Shown: piece after piece, positions 30,071 to 38,469 of the stretch
Layout of the letters: every line of letters starts with the position of its first letter
Position numbering within the stretch: position 1 is the first letter of the stretch
NCBI GenBank assembly: GCA_963751795.1
Contig: CAVVVI010000002.1
Span: 744,001 to 808,000 of the forward strand
Direction of reading: 5' to 3'
Length of the DNA: 64,000 nucleotides
Source: BOG-908 sp963751795
GTDB lineage: Bacteria; Pseudomonadota; Alphaproteobacteria; Acetobacterales; Acetobacteraceae
Notes under the pieces: generated by a model
Database searches by the model: none
What the model was told of the DNA's origin: nothing
Seen by the model: the letters and a program-made list of their open reading frames with translations, nothing else
Made by a program: the position numbers and the translations under genes

Positions 30071-30388
30071 TTAGGCGGCCTTCTGGACGGTGTCGGAGCC
30101 TTGCTCGACGACGCCCATGATGTCGCTCTCCTTCATGATGAGCAGCTCCTGCCCATCGAGCTTGACCTCGGTGCCGGACCACTTGCCGAACAGGATGCGG
30201 TCGCCGGCCTTTACGTCGAGGGCGACAACCACGCCCTGCTCGTTACGGGCGCCAGCGCCGACGGCGATGACTTCGCCTTCCATCGGCTTCTCCTGGGCGG
30301 TGTCGGGGATGATGATGCCGCCGCGGGTCTTTTCCTCGGCCGTGATACGCCGGACGACCACGCGGTCGTGCAGAGGACGGAACTTCAT
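30071..30388 (-). CDS. groES: Co-chaperonin GroES
   Basis: 105 residues beginning MKFRPLHDRVVVRRI at ATG 30386-30388; an upstream in-frame ATG is not family-like. The mobile loop EEKTRGGIIIPDTAQEKP and core VKAGDRILFGKWSGTEVKLDG are standard. It caps GroEL during ATP-dependent folding. It is the first gene of the groESL operon, with CIRCE about 90 bases upstream. Confidence 0.97.
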   Translation of the reverse strand: MKFRPLHDRVVVRRITAEEKTRGGIIIPDTAQEKPMEGEVIAVGAGARNEQGVVVALDVKAGDRILFGKWSGTEVKLDGQELLIMKESDIMGVVEQGSDTVQKAA

Positions 30389-30475
30389 GATTTGATCATC
30401 CTGAACGGTGGACGAACGCGGTGGCATCCCCCGCAGGACAGGTCCCGCCGGCACGCCGCGCGTTCTGAGCGCTTG

Positions 30476-30502
30476 TTAGCACTCTGCCCTGCCGAGTGCC
30501 AG
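30476..30502 (-). promoter_or_regulatory. CIRCE operator (HrcA binding site)
   Basis: TTAGCACTC - 9 bases - GAGTGCCAG. The left arm is a perfect match to the consensus TTAGCACTC-N9-GAGTGCTAA and the spacer is exact. The right arm differs from consensus in its last three bases. It lies upstream of groES, as expected for HrcA-repressed groESL. Confidence 0.93.
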
Positions 30503-30622
30503 CCCTTATTGCGGGCTCACACGGCATTGAGGCGACGCAGCGTGGATCACCGCGTCAGGATCGGCACGCACCCCGCCCGGCCGCGATGCGGGCCACGGCT
30601 TCGGCGATGGATCATGGTTGCA

Positions 30623-30667
30623 GCCGGCGCAACCTGCCCGCCTTGGCGTCGGGCAGGTTGCGCCGGC
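30623..30667. terminator. 18-bp perfect stem hairpin
   Basis: GCCGGCGCAACCTGCCCG and its reverse complement are separated by 9 bases. It lies 11 bases beyond the stop of the gene on the minus strand (30679-31608), so it probably ends that transcript, although no T-run follows. Confidence 0.7.
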
Positions 30668-30678
30668 GAGGCGCGCGG

Positions 30679-31608
30679 CTACGGAACGTTGCCGACCACC
30701 AGCCCGTGCACCTTGCCGGCCGCATCGGTGTAGAAACCGACCGCCTGGCCCTTGTTGTTGATGCCGTTGATCACGGTTCCGCCCGCAGCCCCTGGCGCAT
30801 CGATGGTCTGGTACCCGCCGGTCGCACTCTTATACAGCAGCCCGTGCGGCAGATTGTCGGCGCCCATGTAGAAGCCGACCGCCTCGCCCTGCACGTCGTT
30901 GACGCCCAAGAACTGCGTCACCGTGGCACCCGGAACGCCGAACACCGTGCGCAGCTTGCCGCCGAACACCGTCAGGAAGCCGCGCGTCGTGCCGTCGATG
31001 AACGTTGCAAAACCGGCGACGAGGTTGCCCCCGTTGATGCCGGCAGCCACTACGGCGCTGCCGCCCTTGACCGTGACGGGCGTGAACTGGCCGGTCGCCT
31101 GCGCATAGACGTAGCCGTGCGGCATGCCGTTGGCGTCGTTGTAGAAGCCGACCGCGTTGCCCTTCGGGTTGATGCCGAGCACCTGGTTGACCGGCGGCGA
31201 ACTGGCCACCAGCGGGTTGTTGATCCTCTTGTACGAGTAATGGCCGGGATGGCCGGCCAGCGGCGTGCGCTCGTAGCCGGAATTGGCATCCGTGCCCGTG
31301 TTCGTGTCCGAGCTGAAGCCGACCACAGCGCCGGCGATGTTGTCGCCCGTCGCCTGGCTCTGCACGGCGCCCGGGTATCCGGCATCGGCGAACGCGGTGT
31401 AGGGCGGCCGCGAGGTGTAGGCCTGCTGCGGATGCCCGGCGGCACCGCTGCCGTAATAGCCGGTGACCACGCCGTTGTTGTTGATGCCGAGGATCTGGTT
31501 GAACGACGGATCGTAACCGTTATCGACGGTAGTAAACGTCAGGGCAGCGGCTTGCGCTACAGGCATGGACAAAGCAAGGACTGCAACCGTCCCTAGAAAA
31601 ACTCTCAT
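30679..31608 (-). CDS. Secreted repeat protein (HAF/beta-propeller-like), function unknown
   Basis: 309 residues from ATG 31606-31608. The signal peptide is clear: MRVFLGTVAVLALSMPVAQA. The mature part repeats a ~40-60-residue unit with a theme G(I/V)N-x-G-x-x-VGFY, for example ILGINNNGVVTGYYG, VLGINPKGNAVGFYND, FLGVNDVQGEAVGFYMG and GINNKGQAVGFYTDA. This suggests a beta-propeller or beta-helical extracellular protein. No catalytic motif is recognised. It stands alone between hairpin and GH17 gene. Confidence 0.82.
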   Translation of the reverse strand: MRVFLGTVAVLALSMPVAQAAALTFTTVDNGYDPSFNQILGINNNGVVTGYYGSGAAGHPQQAYTSRPPYTAFADAGYPGAVQSQATGDNIAGAVVGFSSDTNTGTDANSGYERTPLAGHPGHYSYKRINNPLVASSPPVNQVLGINPKGNAVGFYNDANGMPHGYVYAQATGQFTPVTVKGGSAVVAAGINGGNLVAGFATFIDGTTRGFLTVFGGKLRTVFGVPGATVTQFLGVNDVQGEAVGFYMGADNLPHGLLYKSATGGYQTIDAPGAAGGTVINGINNKGQAVGFYTDAAGKVHGLVVGNVP

Positions 31609-31740
31609 GTCTGCAACTCCACTTCGCGTACGGCGCACATTACGTCGTTGCCACGTTAATGTTGCTGCAACAGTATAGTTGCGGAACCGGTGCTCATATC
31701 GGCGTGACGCCTGGGCGCCACGAAACTCCTGCGATGACGA

Positions 31741-33372
31741 CTAGGACACCGGTGTATTCGCGGCCGGCCGGGTACGCGTGACGCTGATCCAGAACGGCAG
31801 GCTCAGCACCAGCGCGCACGCATTCCATCGCAACGACTGGCCGTTCAGCGCGCCCTCCTGCACGGCGCTGGCGATCGCGCCCACGCTCAGTGTCAGTGCA
31901 ACCGCCCATTCCTCGCGCCCGCCAACGCCGCGCGGCAGATCGCCGCCGGCCGCGCGCGCCGCGGTCACCACCAGCGGCACCGCAAATGTGGTCACTGGGA
32001 AGTCCCGGTAGCGTGGATCGAACACCAGCAGGATCTGCTGCACGCACGCGGTCCAGGCGAACAGGAACGTCAGATCCTCGAACGCGCCCGGCCAGTTGGG
32101 GCGGCGCAGGCGCAGCATCTGCGTGATACGCCGCGTCGCATCCGCGCCAGTGCGCCAATCCGCGGGCGCCAGCGCACCGGCGCTGCGCAGCATCATCAGC
32201 GCGGCCAGCAACCCCTGTCCGGCCAGATCCACGATGGCAGCGAGCCAGACATGCACGTCGTAGAGCACCGCCGACGTCTCTGCCTCGGCCCATCCCCAGG
32301 CGGCGCCCAACGTCATACCCAGCAGCATCGTCTGCGCGCGGGTGGACGGCGCGCCGGGCCGCCGCGCAGCCAGGCCGAGGGCGCTCAGCAGCAATCCGCA
32401 CGCGACCGACACCGCGGCATGCGCAGCCCAATCCGGATCCTCGCGCAACGGGCCGCTGGGCGCAATCTTGATGGCGCGCGCGGCCGTGAACAGGCCCCAA
32501 TTGGCGCCGACGATGCCTTCGTTCTCGTATTTCCAGGTCTGGTCGAAAGCTTCGATGAAATTGTAATCGATGCCGCGGGCAGCGGCCAAAGCGAGGAAGC
32601 CGCGCAGAAAGCGCGCCTCGTTGATGCGGCTGGGCACGGCATCGCGGCGCTGCCGCCCGCGGCTGGGCCAGCACGTCTCGCCGATGGCCACCTGCTTGCC
32701 GGGAAACATCGCCGCCACCTGGTCGTAGGCGGCGCCGACGGCGGCCACCGCGCGGTCGATGCCGGTCGGCGTGTCGTCCCAGTAGGGCAGCAGATGGATC
32801 AGCACCAGATCCACGTGGCGCGCCACCTCCGGAAACTCGGTCCAGAACTCCGGCACGTCGGCATAGGCCACGTGCTGGCGCACGGAGGCGCGCACGTGGT
32901 CGATGGCGGCGATCAGCTCGGCCGGCGGCAGGTCGCGCCGCAGCAGCACTTCGTTGCCCACCACCACGCGTTCGATCGTGTCGGGGTAGCGGTTGGCCAG
33001 TGCGATGCCGCGCGCCATCTCGCGCGCGTTCTGCGCGCGGTCGCCGCCCAGCCAGATGCCCTGCCACACGTGCAGGCCGTGGCGCTGGGCGATGGCCGGC
33101 ACGTCGTACGGCCCCTCGAACGCCGCGTAGGTGCGGATGGCGCGCGTGACCGGCGCCAGCAGCGCCATGTCCTGATCCACCTCCGCCGCGGTGGCGAAAC
33201 GCTCGGCCCGCGGGCTGTCGCCGTTGCGGTAGCCGGCGTAAGACAGGCTGCTGAATTTCTGCGCCGCCGTACCGGCACCGGGGTCCTGCAGACGGTTGGG
33301 AAACCACCAGGCGCCCACCACGATTGCGCTGAGCAGAATGAGGAGCGGCAGGCTTCGCATCGATGGGCGCAT
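31741..33372 (-). CDS. Glycoside hydrolase family 17-like membrane protein
   Basis: 543 residues. An N-terminal signal anchor is followed by a GH17-type (beta-1,3-glucanase/glucanosyltransferase) barrel. The acid/base Glu141 is in VVVGNEVLLR and the nucleophile Glu232 in VAIGETCWPS. YWDD and NFIEAFDQTWKYENEG are also typical. From about residue 325 there are several hydrophobic helices. Related proteins pair with GT2 synthases in making cyclic or branched beta-glucans. No synthase is adjacent, but an OpgC-like gene lies at 52064. Confidence 0.82.
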   Translation of the reverse strand: MRPSMRSLPLLILLSAIVVGAWWFPNRLQDPGAGTAAQKFSSLSYAGYRNGDSPRAERFATAAEVDQDMALLAPVTRAIRTYAAFEGPYDVPAIAQRHGLHVWQGIWLGGDRAQNAREMARGIALANRYPDTIERVVVGNEVLLRRDLPPAELIAAIDHVRASVRQHVAYADVPEFWTEFPEVARHVDLVLIHLLPYWDDTPTGIDRAVAAVGAAYDQVAAMFPGKQVAIGETCWPSRGRQRRDAVPSRINEARFLRGFLALAAARGIDYNFIEAFDQTWKYENEGIVGANWGLFTAARAIKIAPSGPLREDPDWAAHAAVSVACGLLLSALGLAARRPGAPSTRAQTMLLGMTLGAAWGWAEAETSAVLYDVHVWLAAIVDLAGQGLLAALMMLRSAGALAPADWRTGADATRRITQMLRLRRPNWPGAFEDLTFLFAWTACVQQILLVFDPRYRDFPVTTFAVPLVVTAARAAGGDLPRGVGGREEWAVALTLSVGAIASAVQEGALNGQSLRWNACALVLSLPFWISVTRTRPAANTPVS

Positions 33373-33417
33373 GGCGCCCCGCGTAGCCCATGCACCTGTT
33401 TACTGAAAGGCGGACCC

Positions 33418-33837
33418 ATGCCGATCGACGGGCTCGACGACGCGGCGATCAGGGCAGTGCTGGCCGGCACGCGGCGCATCGCTGTGGTGGGCGCCAGCAA
33501 CAAGCCGGCGCGCCCGTCCTACGGCGTCATGGAAGCGCTGCTCGCCCACGGCTACACGGTGGTGCCGGTCAATCCCGGCCTGGCCGGCCAGGCGATCCAC
33601 GGGCAACCGGCCGTGGCCACGCTGGAGGATGCCGGTGCGCTGGACATGGTGGATATCTTCCGCGCCTCGGACGCGGTGGGCCCGGTGGTGGATGCGGCGA
33701 TCCGCCTCGGCGCCCGCACGATCTGGATGCAGCTGGGCGTGATCGATACGGCGGCAGCCGACCGGGCGCGGGCGGCGGGGCTGTGCGTGGTGATGGACCG
33801 CTGCCCGAAGATCGAGCTGGCGCGGCTGGGGCTGTGA
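33418..33837 (+). CDS. CoA-binding domain protein (YccU-like)
   Basis: 139 residues, ATG 33418, divergent from the GH17 gene. A Rossmann-like CoA-binding fold: RRIAVVGASNKPARPSYGVM at the start, YTVVPVNPGLAG in the middle and RTIWMQLGVID then GLCVVMDRCPKIEL at the end. This is the stand-alone CoA-binding family whose cellular role is not established. Confidence 0.9.
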   Translation: MPIDGLDDAAIRAVLAGTRRIAVVGASNKPARPSYGVMEALLAHGYTVVPVNPGLAGQAIHGQPAVATLEDAGALDMVDIFRASDAVGPVVDAAIRLGARTIWMQLGVIDTAAADRARAAGLCVVMDRCPKIELARLGL

Positions 33838-33924
33838 GCGTGGCCGGAGCGGCCTGCGCCGCCGCCTTGAAGCAACCCGGCTAAGCTGCCACTGCTTGAG
33901 CCTCGAAACCCGGAGGCCGCTGCC

Positions 33925-34794
33925 ATGACTCCCCAGGAACGCGACATCATCGCCCGGTTCATCGCGCGCGTGGGCGGCGCCGCTTCGGCCGCCACGCCCG
34001 GCACCCAGGCGGCCCTGCCCAACATCGATCCCGAGGCGGACCGCTTCATCGGCGACCAGTTCCAGGCCAACCCGCAGGCGCGCTATCGCATCACCCAGAT
34101 GGCGTTCGTGCAGGAAGTGGCACTCGCCGAGGCGCAGAACCGCATCAAGCGGCTGGAATACGATCTGCAGCAGGCGCAGCAGGCGGCGCAGTCGCAGGGC
34201 CAGCGCAGCGGCGGGTTGTTCGGCGGCCTGTTCGGCGGCGGGCGGCCGCAGCAATCCTACCAGCCGCAATACGCGCCCCCGCCGATGCAGCCGGCCTACC
34301 CGCCCGGCTACCAGCCCGGCATGTTCGGCGCCGGCGGCAGCGGCTTCATGGGCTCCGCGCTGTCCACTGCGGCCGGCGTGGCCGGCGGCGTGCTGGCGGC
34401 CGAGGCCATCACCAGCATGTTCAGCGGCGGCCACGGCATGGGCGGCGGCTACGGTGGCGGCTTTGGCGGCGGCGGCTTCGGCGGTGGGGGCTTCGGGGGC
34501 GGCGAGGTCGTCAACGAGACCACGATCAACAATTACGGCCCGCAGGATGGCGGCGGCACCGGCGGCGACCCCTGGGCCGGCGCCGCCGCGGCGCCCGACC
34601 AGGGTGCGGCCGATCCGTGGGCCGGCGGTGGTGGCGGTGGCGGCGGCGGTGATGCCTGGTCCGGCGGCGGTGCCGCGCCCGATACCGGCGGCAGCGACGC
34701 ATGGTCGGGCGGCGGTGACGCCGGGGGCGGCGGCGGCGGTGATGGCGGCGGCTGGGACGACACCGGCGGCGGCGGCGGCGACAGCGGCTTCTAG
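33925..34794 (+). CDS. DUF2076 protein with glycine-rich C-terminus
   Basis: 289 residues. The N-terminal ~100 residues are the DUF2076 region (MTPQERDIIARFIARVG, then QMAFVQEVALAEAQNRIKRL, a helical segment). A short hydrophobic Ala/Gly stretch, FMGSALSTAAGVAGGVLAAE, could be membrane-associated. The last ~130 residues are extremely Gly-rich, with DPWAGG- and DAWSGGG-type repeats. Proteins of this layout are proposed periplasmic ligand-binding or envelope proteins; function is unknown. Confidence 0.87.
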   Translation: MTPQERDIIARFIARVGGAASAATPGTQAALPNIDPEADRFIGDQFQANPQARYRITQMAFVQEVALAEAQNRIKRLEYDLQQAQQAAQSQGQRSGGLFGGLFGGGRPQQSYQPQYAPPPMQPAYPPGYQPGMFGAGGSGFMGSALSTAAGVAGGVLAAEAITSMFSGGHGMGGGYGGGFGGGGFGGGGFGGGEVVNETTINNYGPQDGGGTGGDPWAGAAAAPDQGAADPWAGGGGGGGGGDAWSGGGAAPDTGGSDAWSGGGDAGGGGGGDGGGWDDTGGGGGDSGF

Positions 34795-34802
34795 CCGGCC
34801 CG

Positions 34803-35408
34803 ATGCTGCAGCAGGCGAGCCCGCCGATCATCCTGGCCAGCGGCTCGGCCACACGGCGGGCGCTGCTGCAGGCGGCCGGCCTGCATTTCACGGCGGTGGC
34901 CACCGGCGTGGACGAGGATGCCGTCAAGCGCGAGGCGCGGGTGCTGGACGCCACCCCGGCGGACACCGCCCTGCGCCTGGCCCGGCTGAAGGCCCAGGCC
35001 GTGCGCCAGCCCGATGCGCTGGTGATCGGCTGCGACCAGATCCTGGTGTGCGGCGGCATCTGGCACGACAAGCCACCCACCCTGCAGGCGGCTCGCACGC
35101 AACTCGCCGCGCTGCGCGGCCGCACCCACGTGCTGGCCACCGCCACCGTGGTGCTGCGCGGCGGGGTGGAGCTGTGGCATCACGCTGCGTCACCCCGCCT
35201 GACGATGCGTGCCTTTAGCGACGCGTTCCTCGATTCCTATCTGCGCGCCGAAGGGCCGGCCCTGCTCGCCAGCGTCGGTGCCTACCGGCTGGAAGGGTTG
35301 GGCGTGCATCTGTTCGAGGCCGTGCACGGCGAGCACAGCGCGATACTGGGCCTGCCGGTGCTGGCGCTGCTCGGCTTCTTGCGGGCGTCCGGCGTGCTGA
35401 TGCAGTAA
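34803..35408 (+). CDS. Maf-family nucleotide pyrophosphatase
   Basis: 201 residues. Maf/HAM1-like signatures: IILASGSATRRALLQAAGL at the N-terminus, VIGCDQILVCGGIWHDKP with the catalytic Asp, and GAYRLEGLGVHLFEAVHGEHSAILGLP. Maf proteins hydrolyse non-canonical or modified nucleoside triphosphates. It begins 8 bases after the DUF2076 stop. Which nucleotide it prefers is not decidable here. Confidence 0.9.
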   Translation: MLQQASPPIILASGSATRRALLQAAGLHFTAVATGVDEDAVKREARVLDATPADTALRLARLKAQAVRQPDALVIGCDQILVCGGIWHDKPPTLQAARTQLAALRGRTHVLATATVVLRGGVELWHHAASPRLTMRAFSDAFLDSYLRAEGPALLASVGAYRLEGLGVHLFEAVHGEHSAILGLPVLALLGFLRASGVLMQ

Positions 35409-35470
35409 GCAGGCAGCGCGCCCAAGCCCGGCCCGGCCACGGCCGCTCCGACCCACGTCCCGAGGACCCG

Positions 35471-36181
35471 ATGCCCGCCAGCAAGATCCACCCCGACGCC
35501 ACCGCGGCCCTGGCCGGCCTGCTGAAGAACGGCATGACCATCATGTCGGGCGGATTCGGCCTGTGCGGGGTGCCCAATGCGCTGATCGGCGCCATCCACG
35601 CGGCCGGCGTCACCGGACTGACCGTCATCAGCAACAATGCCGGCACCGACGGCCAGGGCCTCGGCATTCTGCTGGAGAGCCGGCAGATCAGGAAAATGGT
35701 CAGCAGCTACGTGGGCGAGAACAAGACGTTCATGGCGCAGTACCTCGCCGGCGAGCTGGAGGTGGAGTTCAACCCGCAGGGTACGCTGGCCGAGCGCATC
35801 CGCGCCGGCGGCGCCGGCATCCCGGCGTTCTTCACCCGCACCGGCGTGGGCACGCTGATCGCCGAGGGCAAGGAGGAGCGCAGCTTCGGCGGCGCACGCA
35901 CCATCATGGAAACCGGCCTGGTGGCCGATCTGGCGCTGGTGCATGCGTGGCGGGGCGATGCCGAGGGCAACCTCGTCTACCGGATGACCGCGCGCAACTT
36001 CAACCCGCCAATGGCGACCGCCGCGCGCGTGACGGTGGCCGAGGTGGAGGAGCTGGTGGCGGTGGGCACGCTCGACCCCGACCACATCATCACCCCGGGC
36101 GTGTTCGTGCAGCGCATCATCGCCCTGCCGCCCTTCGAGAAAGCCATCGAGCAGCGCACAACGCGCCCGCGCAGCGCCTAG
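35471..36181 (+). CDS. 3-oxoacid CoA-transferase subunit A
   Basis: 236 residues. Type I CoA-transferase alpha subunit with GMTIMSGGFGLCGVPNALI (glycine-rich CoA site), VISNNAGTDGQGLGILL, and GIPAFFTRTGVGTLIAEGK. Together with the next gene it moves CoA between succinyl-CoA and acetoacetate or similar acids. The two genes are 11 bases apart. Confidence 0.93.
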   Translation: MPASKIHPDATAALAGLLKNGMTIMSGGFGLCGVPNALIGAIHAAGVTGLTVISNNAGTDGQGLGILLESRQIRKMVSSYVGENKTFMAQYLAGELEVEFNPQGTLAERIRAGGAGIPAFFTRTGVGTLIAEGKEERSFGGARTIMETGLVADLALVHAWRGDAEGNLVYRMTARNFNPPMATAARVTVAEVEELVAVGTLDPDHIITPGVFVQRIIALPPFEKAIEQRTTRPRSA

Positions 36182-36192
36182 GAGGCCCGATC

Positions 36193-36837
36193 ATGCCCTG
36201 GACCCGCGACCAGATGGCGGCCCGCGCCGCCCGCGAATTGCATGACGGCTTCTACGTCAATCTGGGCATTGGCATTCCCACGCTGGTGGCCAACCACATC
36301 CCGCCCGGCATGCACGTGGTGCTGCAGAGCGAGAACGGCATGCTGGGGATCGGCCCGTTCCCGTATGCCGGCGAGGAGGATGCCGACCTCATCAACGCCG
36401 GCAAGCAGACGGTCAGCAAGCTGCCGGAGACCAGTTTCTTCGACAGCGCGCAGAGCTTCGGCATGATCCGCGGCGGCCACATCCAGCTCGCCGTGCTGGG
36501 CGCGCTGCAGGTGGCCGAGAACGGCGACCTGGCCAACTGGATGGTGCCCGGCAAGATGGTCAAGGGCATGGGCGGGGCGATGGATCTGGTGGCCGGCGTG
36601 CAGCGCGTGGTGGTGCTGATGGAGCACACGGCCCGCGGCGAGCCGAAGATCCTGCCGGCCTGCACGCTGCCGCTGACCGGGGCGGGCGTGGTGGACATGA
36701 TCGTGACGGACCTGTGCGTGTTCGACGTGGCGCGCCCGGGCCTGACGCTGGTGGATCTGGCACCCGGCGTCAGCCTGGCCGATGTGCGCGCGGCCACTGC
36801 CGCCAGCTTCGCCGTGCACCCCGAGCTGCACGCCTGA
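36193..36837 (+). CDS. 3-oxoacid CoA-transferase subunit B
   Basis: 214 residues from ATG 36193. Glu47 in LQSENGMLGIGP is the family's catalytic glutamate that forms the acyl and CoA thioester intermediate. Other signatures are YVNLGIGIPTLVANH and NWMVPGKMVKGMGGAMDLV. It forms a heteromer with subunit A; a role in ketone body or short-chain acyl use is inferred from family. Confidence 0.94.
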   Translation: MPWTRDQMAARAARELHDGFYVNLGIGIPTLVANHIPPGMHVVLQSENGMLGIGPFPYAGEEDADLINAGKQTVSKLPETSFFDSAQSFGMIRGGHIQLAVLGALQVAENGDLANWMVPGKMVKGMGGAMDLVAGVQRVVVLMEHTARGEPKILPACTLPLTGAGVVDMIVTDLCVFDVARPGLTLVDLAPGVSLADVRAATAASFAVHPELHA

Positions 36838-36889
36838 GGCCCTTGCCGCCGGCGGGATGGCCGGTTATATGCCCGCTCCCGCCGCGTTC

Positions 36890-36965
36890 GGGGCTGTAGC
36901 TCAGTTGGGAGAGCGCCTGAATGGCATTCAGGAGGTCAGCGGTTCGATCCCGCTCAGCTCCACCA
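36890..36965 (+). tRNA. tRNA-Ala (anticodon GGC)
   Basis: 76 bases with a complete cloverleaf: acceptor GGGGCTG... pairing with ...CAGCTCC, D-arm AGCTCAGTTGGGAGAGC, anticodon arm CTGAATGGCATTCAG with GGC, T-arm AGCGGTTCGATCCCGCT, and encoded CCA end. Confidence 0.97.
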
Positions 36966-37002
36966 GCGCGCGCACTGCACTAGCCGTTTCCGCCTCAGGC
37001 TT

Positions 37003-37065
37003 TCACAGCGGCGAGGCGGCGAGCAGGCTGAGAAGCGCGGTCAGGCCGACGATCCAGAATTTCAC
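37003..37065 (-). CDS. Possible 20-residue hydrophobic peptide
   Basis: GTG at 37063-37065 opens VKFWIVGLTALLSLLAASPL and a stop, a single membrane-helix-like peptide. GGAGAG lies about 7 bases upstream as a possible ribosome-binding site. It is upstream of folC on the opposite side of tRNA-Ala. Without conservation data it could be chance. Confidence 0.3.
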   Translation of the reverse strand: MKFWIVGLTALLSLLAASPL

Positions 37066-37155
37066 GAGACGCTCTCCACGCTGCAATGCAGCATTACTAG
37101 CAGCCCGATGTAACGCAAGTTTTGCGGCGGTGCGACATCGTGTCGCCGCTGCTTC

Positions 37156-38430
37156 CTAAGTGATCGCATCCTGCTTCAGCACCTCGCCGGCCAGGTAGAG
37201 GCTGCCGCAGATAAGCACCCGGCCAGGCGGCCGCGTGGCGACCTGAGCCAGGGCGCCGGCCAGATCGGGCCCCGGCTGCGCCCGGCCCCCCGAGGCGGAA
37301 ATCACGCCGGCCACCGGTAGCGCCAGGTGCTGGCCGGGCTCCTGGATGGCCCAGAGGGCGGCGGCATGCGGCAGCATGGGGTCGAGGAAGCCGGCGGCAT
37401 CCTTGCCCTGCTTCATGCCGACGATCAGGTAAGCCGGCCGGTCCGCCCAGCGGCGCAACTCGTCGGCCAGAACGACTCCGGCGCCGGCATTGTGCCCGCC
37501 ATCGAGGAACAGCTCGAAGCCGGCCGGCAGGGCAGCGGCGAGCTTGCCGGACAGGCGCTGCAAGCGTGCCGGCCAGGTTGCCGCGGCGATGCCGGCAAAG
37601 GCGGCTGGAGGCGCGCCTAGCCCGGCGGCCCGCAGGCTGGCGATAGCGATGCCGGCATTGTCCTGTTGGTGGCCGCCCGGCAGCGATGCTTGCGGCAGCA
37701 TCAGCACGCCGTCGGCATCCTCGTAACGCAGGCCGCCGCCCGCCTCCGGCGCAATCGTCCAGTGCTCGTCGCGCGCCAGCAGAGGCGCGCCCGTCTCGGC
37801 AGCCTGGGCGCGCAGAACTCCAAGCACCTCGGCCGTCTGCCGGCCGGTCGCCACCGGGCGGCCCGGCTTCATGATGCCGGCTTTCTCCCAGGCGATGCGC
37901 CCGATCTGGTCGCCCAGGAACTCCTGATGGTCGAGCGATATGGACGTGATGGCGCAGGCCGCCGGCGCATCCACCACGTTGGTGGCGTCGTAGCGCCCGC
38001 CCAGGCCCACCTCCACCACGCATAGATCGGCCGGGCTGCGCGCGAACAGCAGGAACCCGGCGGCCGCCAACGCCTCGAACACGGTGATCGGCTGGCCGGC
38101 ATTGACCTGCTCGATCTCGGCCAGCGTGGCGGCCAGCCCGTGTTCATCCACCAGCGTGCCGGCGATGCGGAAGCGCTCGTTGAGGTGCACCAGATGCGGT
38201 GAGGTGGTGACGTGCACGCGCCAGCCTGCGGCCTCGCCGATGGCGCGCAGGAACGCGCAGGTGCTGCCCTTGCCGTTGGTGCCGGCCACGTGGATCACGG
38301 GTGGCAGGCTGTTCTGCGGATCGCCCAGATCGTGCAGCAGGCGCAGCACGCGGCCCAGGCTGAGGTCGATCAGCTTGGGGTAGAGCACCTGCAGGCGCTC
38401 GATCACCGCGTCGGTCCGGCCGGCTAGCAT
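37156..38430 (-). CDS. folC: Folylpolyglutamate synthase / dihydrofolate synthase
   Basis: 424 residues. Adds glutamate to dihydropteroate and to folates with ATP. The P-loop is VIHVAGTNGKGSTCAFLRAI near residues 46-65. TSPHLVHLNERFRI, VVEVGLGGRYDATNV, the mobile Lys region AWEKAGIMKPGRPV and the domain-2 motif LFLDGGHNAGAG are all present. It is the last gene of the accD-folC pair. With the nearby pabB and pabC it serves folate synthesis. Confidence 0.96.
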   Translation of the reverse strand: MLAGRTDAVIERLQVLYPKLIDLSLGRVLRLLHDLGDPQNSLPPVIHVAGTNGKGSTCAFLRAIGEAAGWRVHVTTSPHLVHLNERFRIAGTLVDEHGLAATLAEIEQVNAGQPITVFEALAAAGFLLFARSPADLCVVEVGLGGRYDATNVVDAPAACAITSISLDHQEFLGDQIGRIAWEKAGIMKPGRPVATGRQTAEVLGVLRAQAAETGAPLLARDEHWTIAPEAGGGLRYEDADGVLMLPQASLPGGHQQDNAGIAIASLRAAGLGAPPAAFAGIAAATWPARLQRLSGKLAAALPAGFELFLDGGHNAGAGVVLADELRRWADRPAYLIVGMKQGKDAAGFLDPMLPHAAALWAIQEPGQHLALPVAGVISASGGRAQPGPDLAGALAQVATRPPGRVLICGSLYLAGEVLKQDAIT

Positions 38431-38469
38431 GGCGGCGGCGGGCCGCGCCTCAACGATGGCCCGCCGGCC

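Noticed and set aside
28280..30733. 817-codon open stretch antisense to groEL and groES
   Set aside because: Shadow of the chaperonin genes; it crosses their hairpin terminator and contains no domain.
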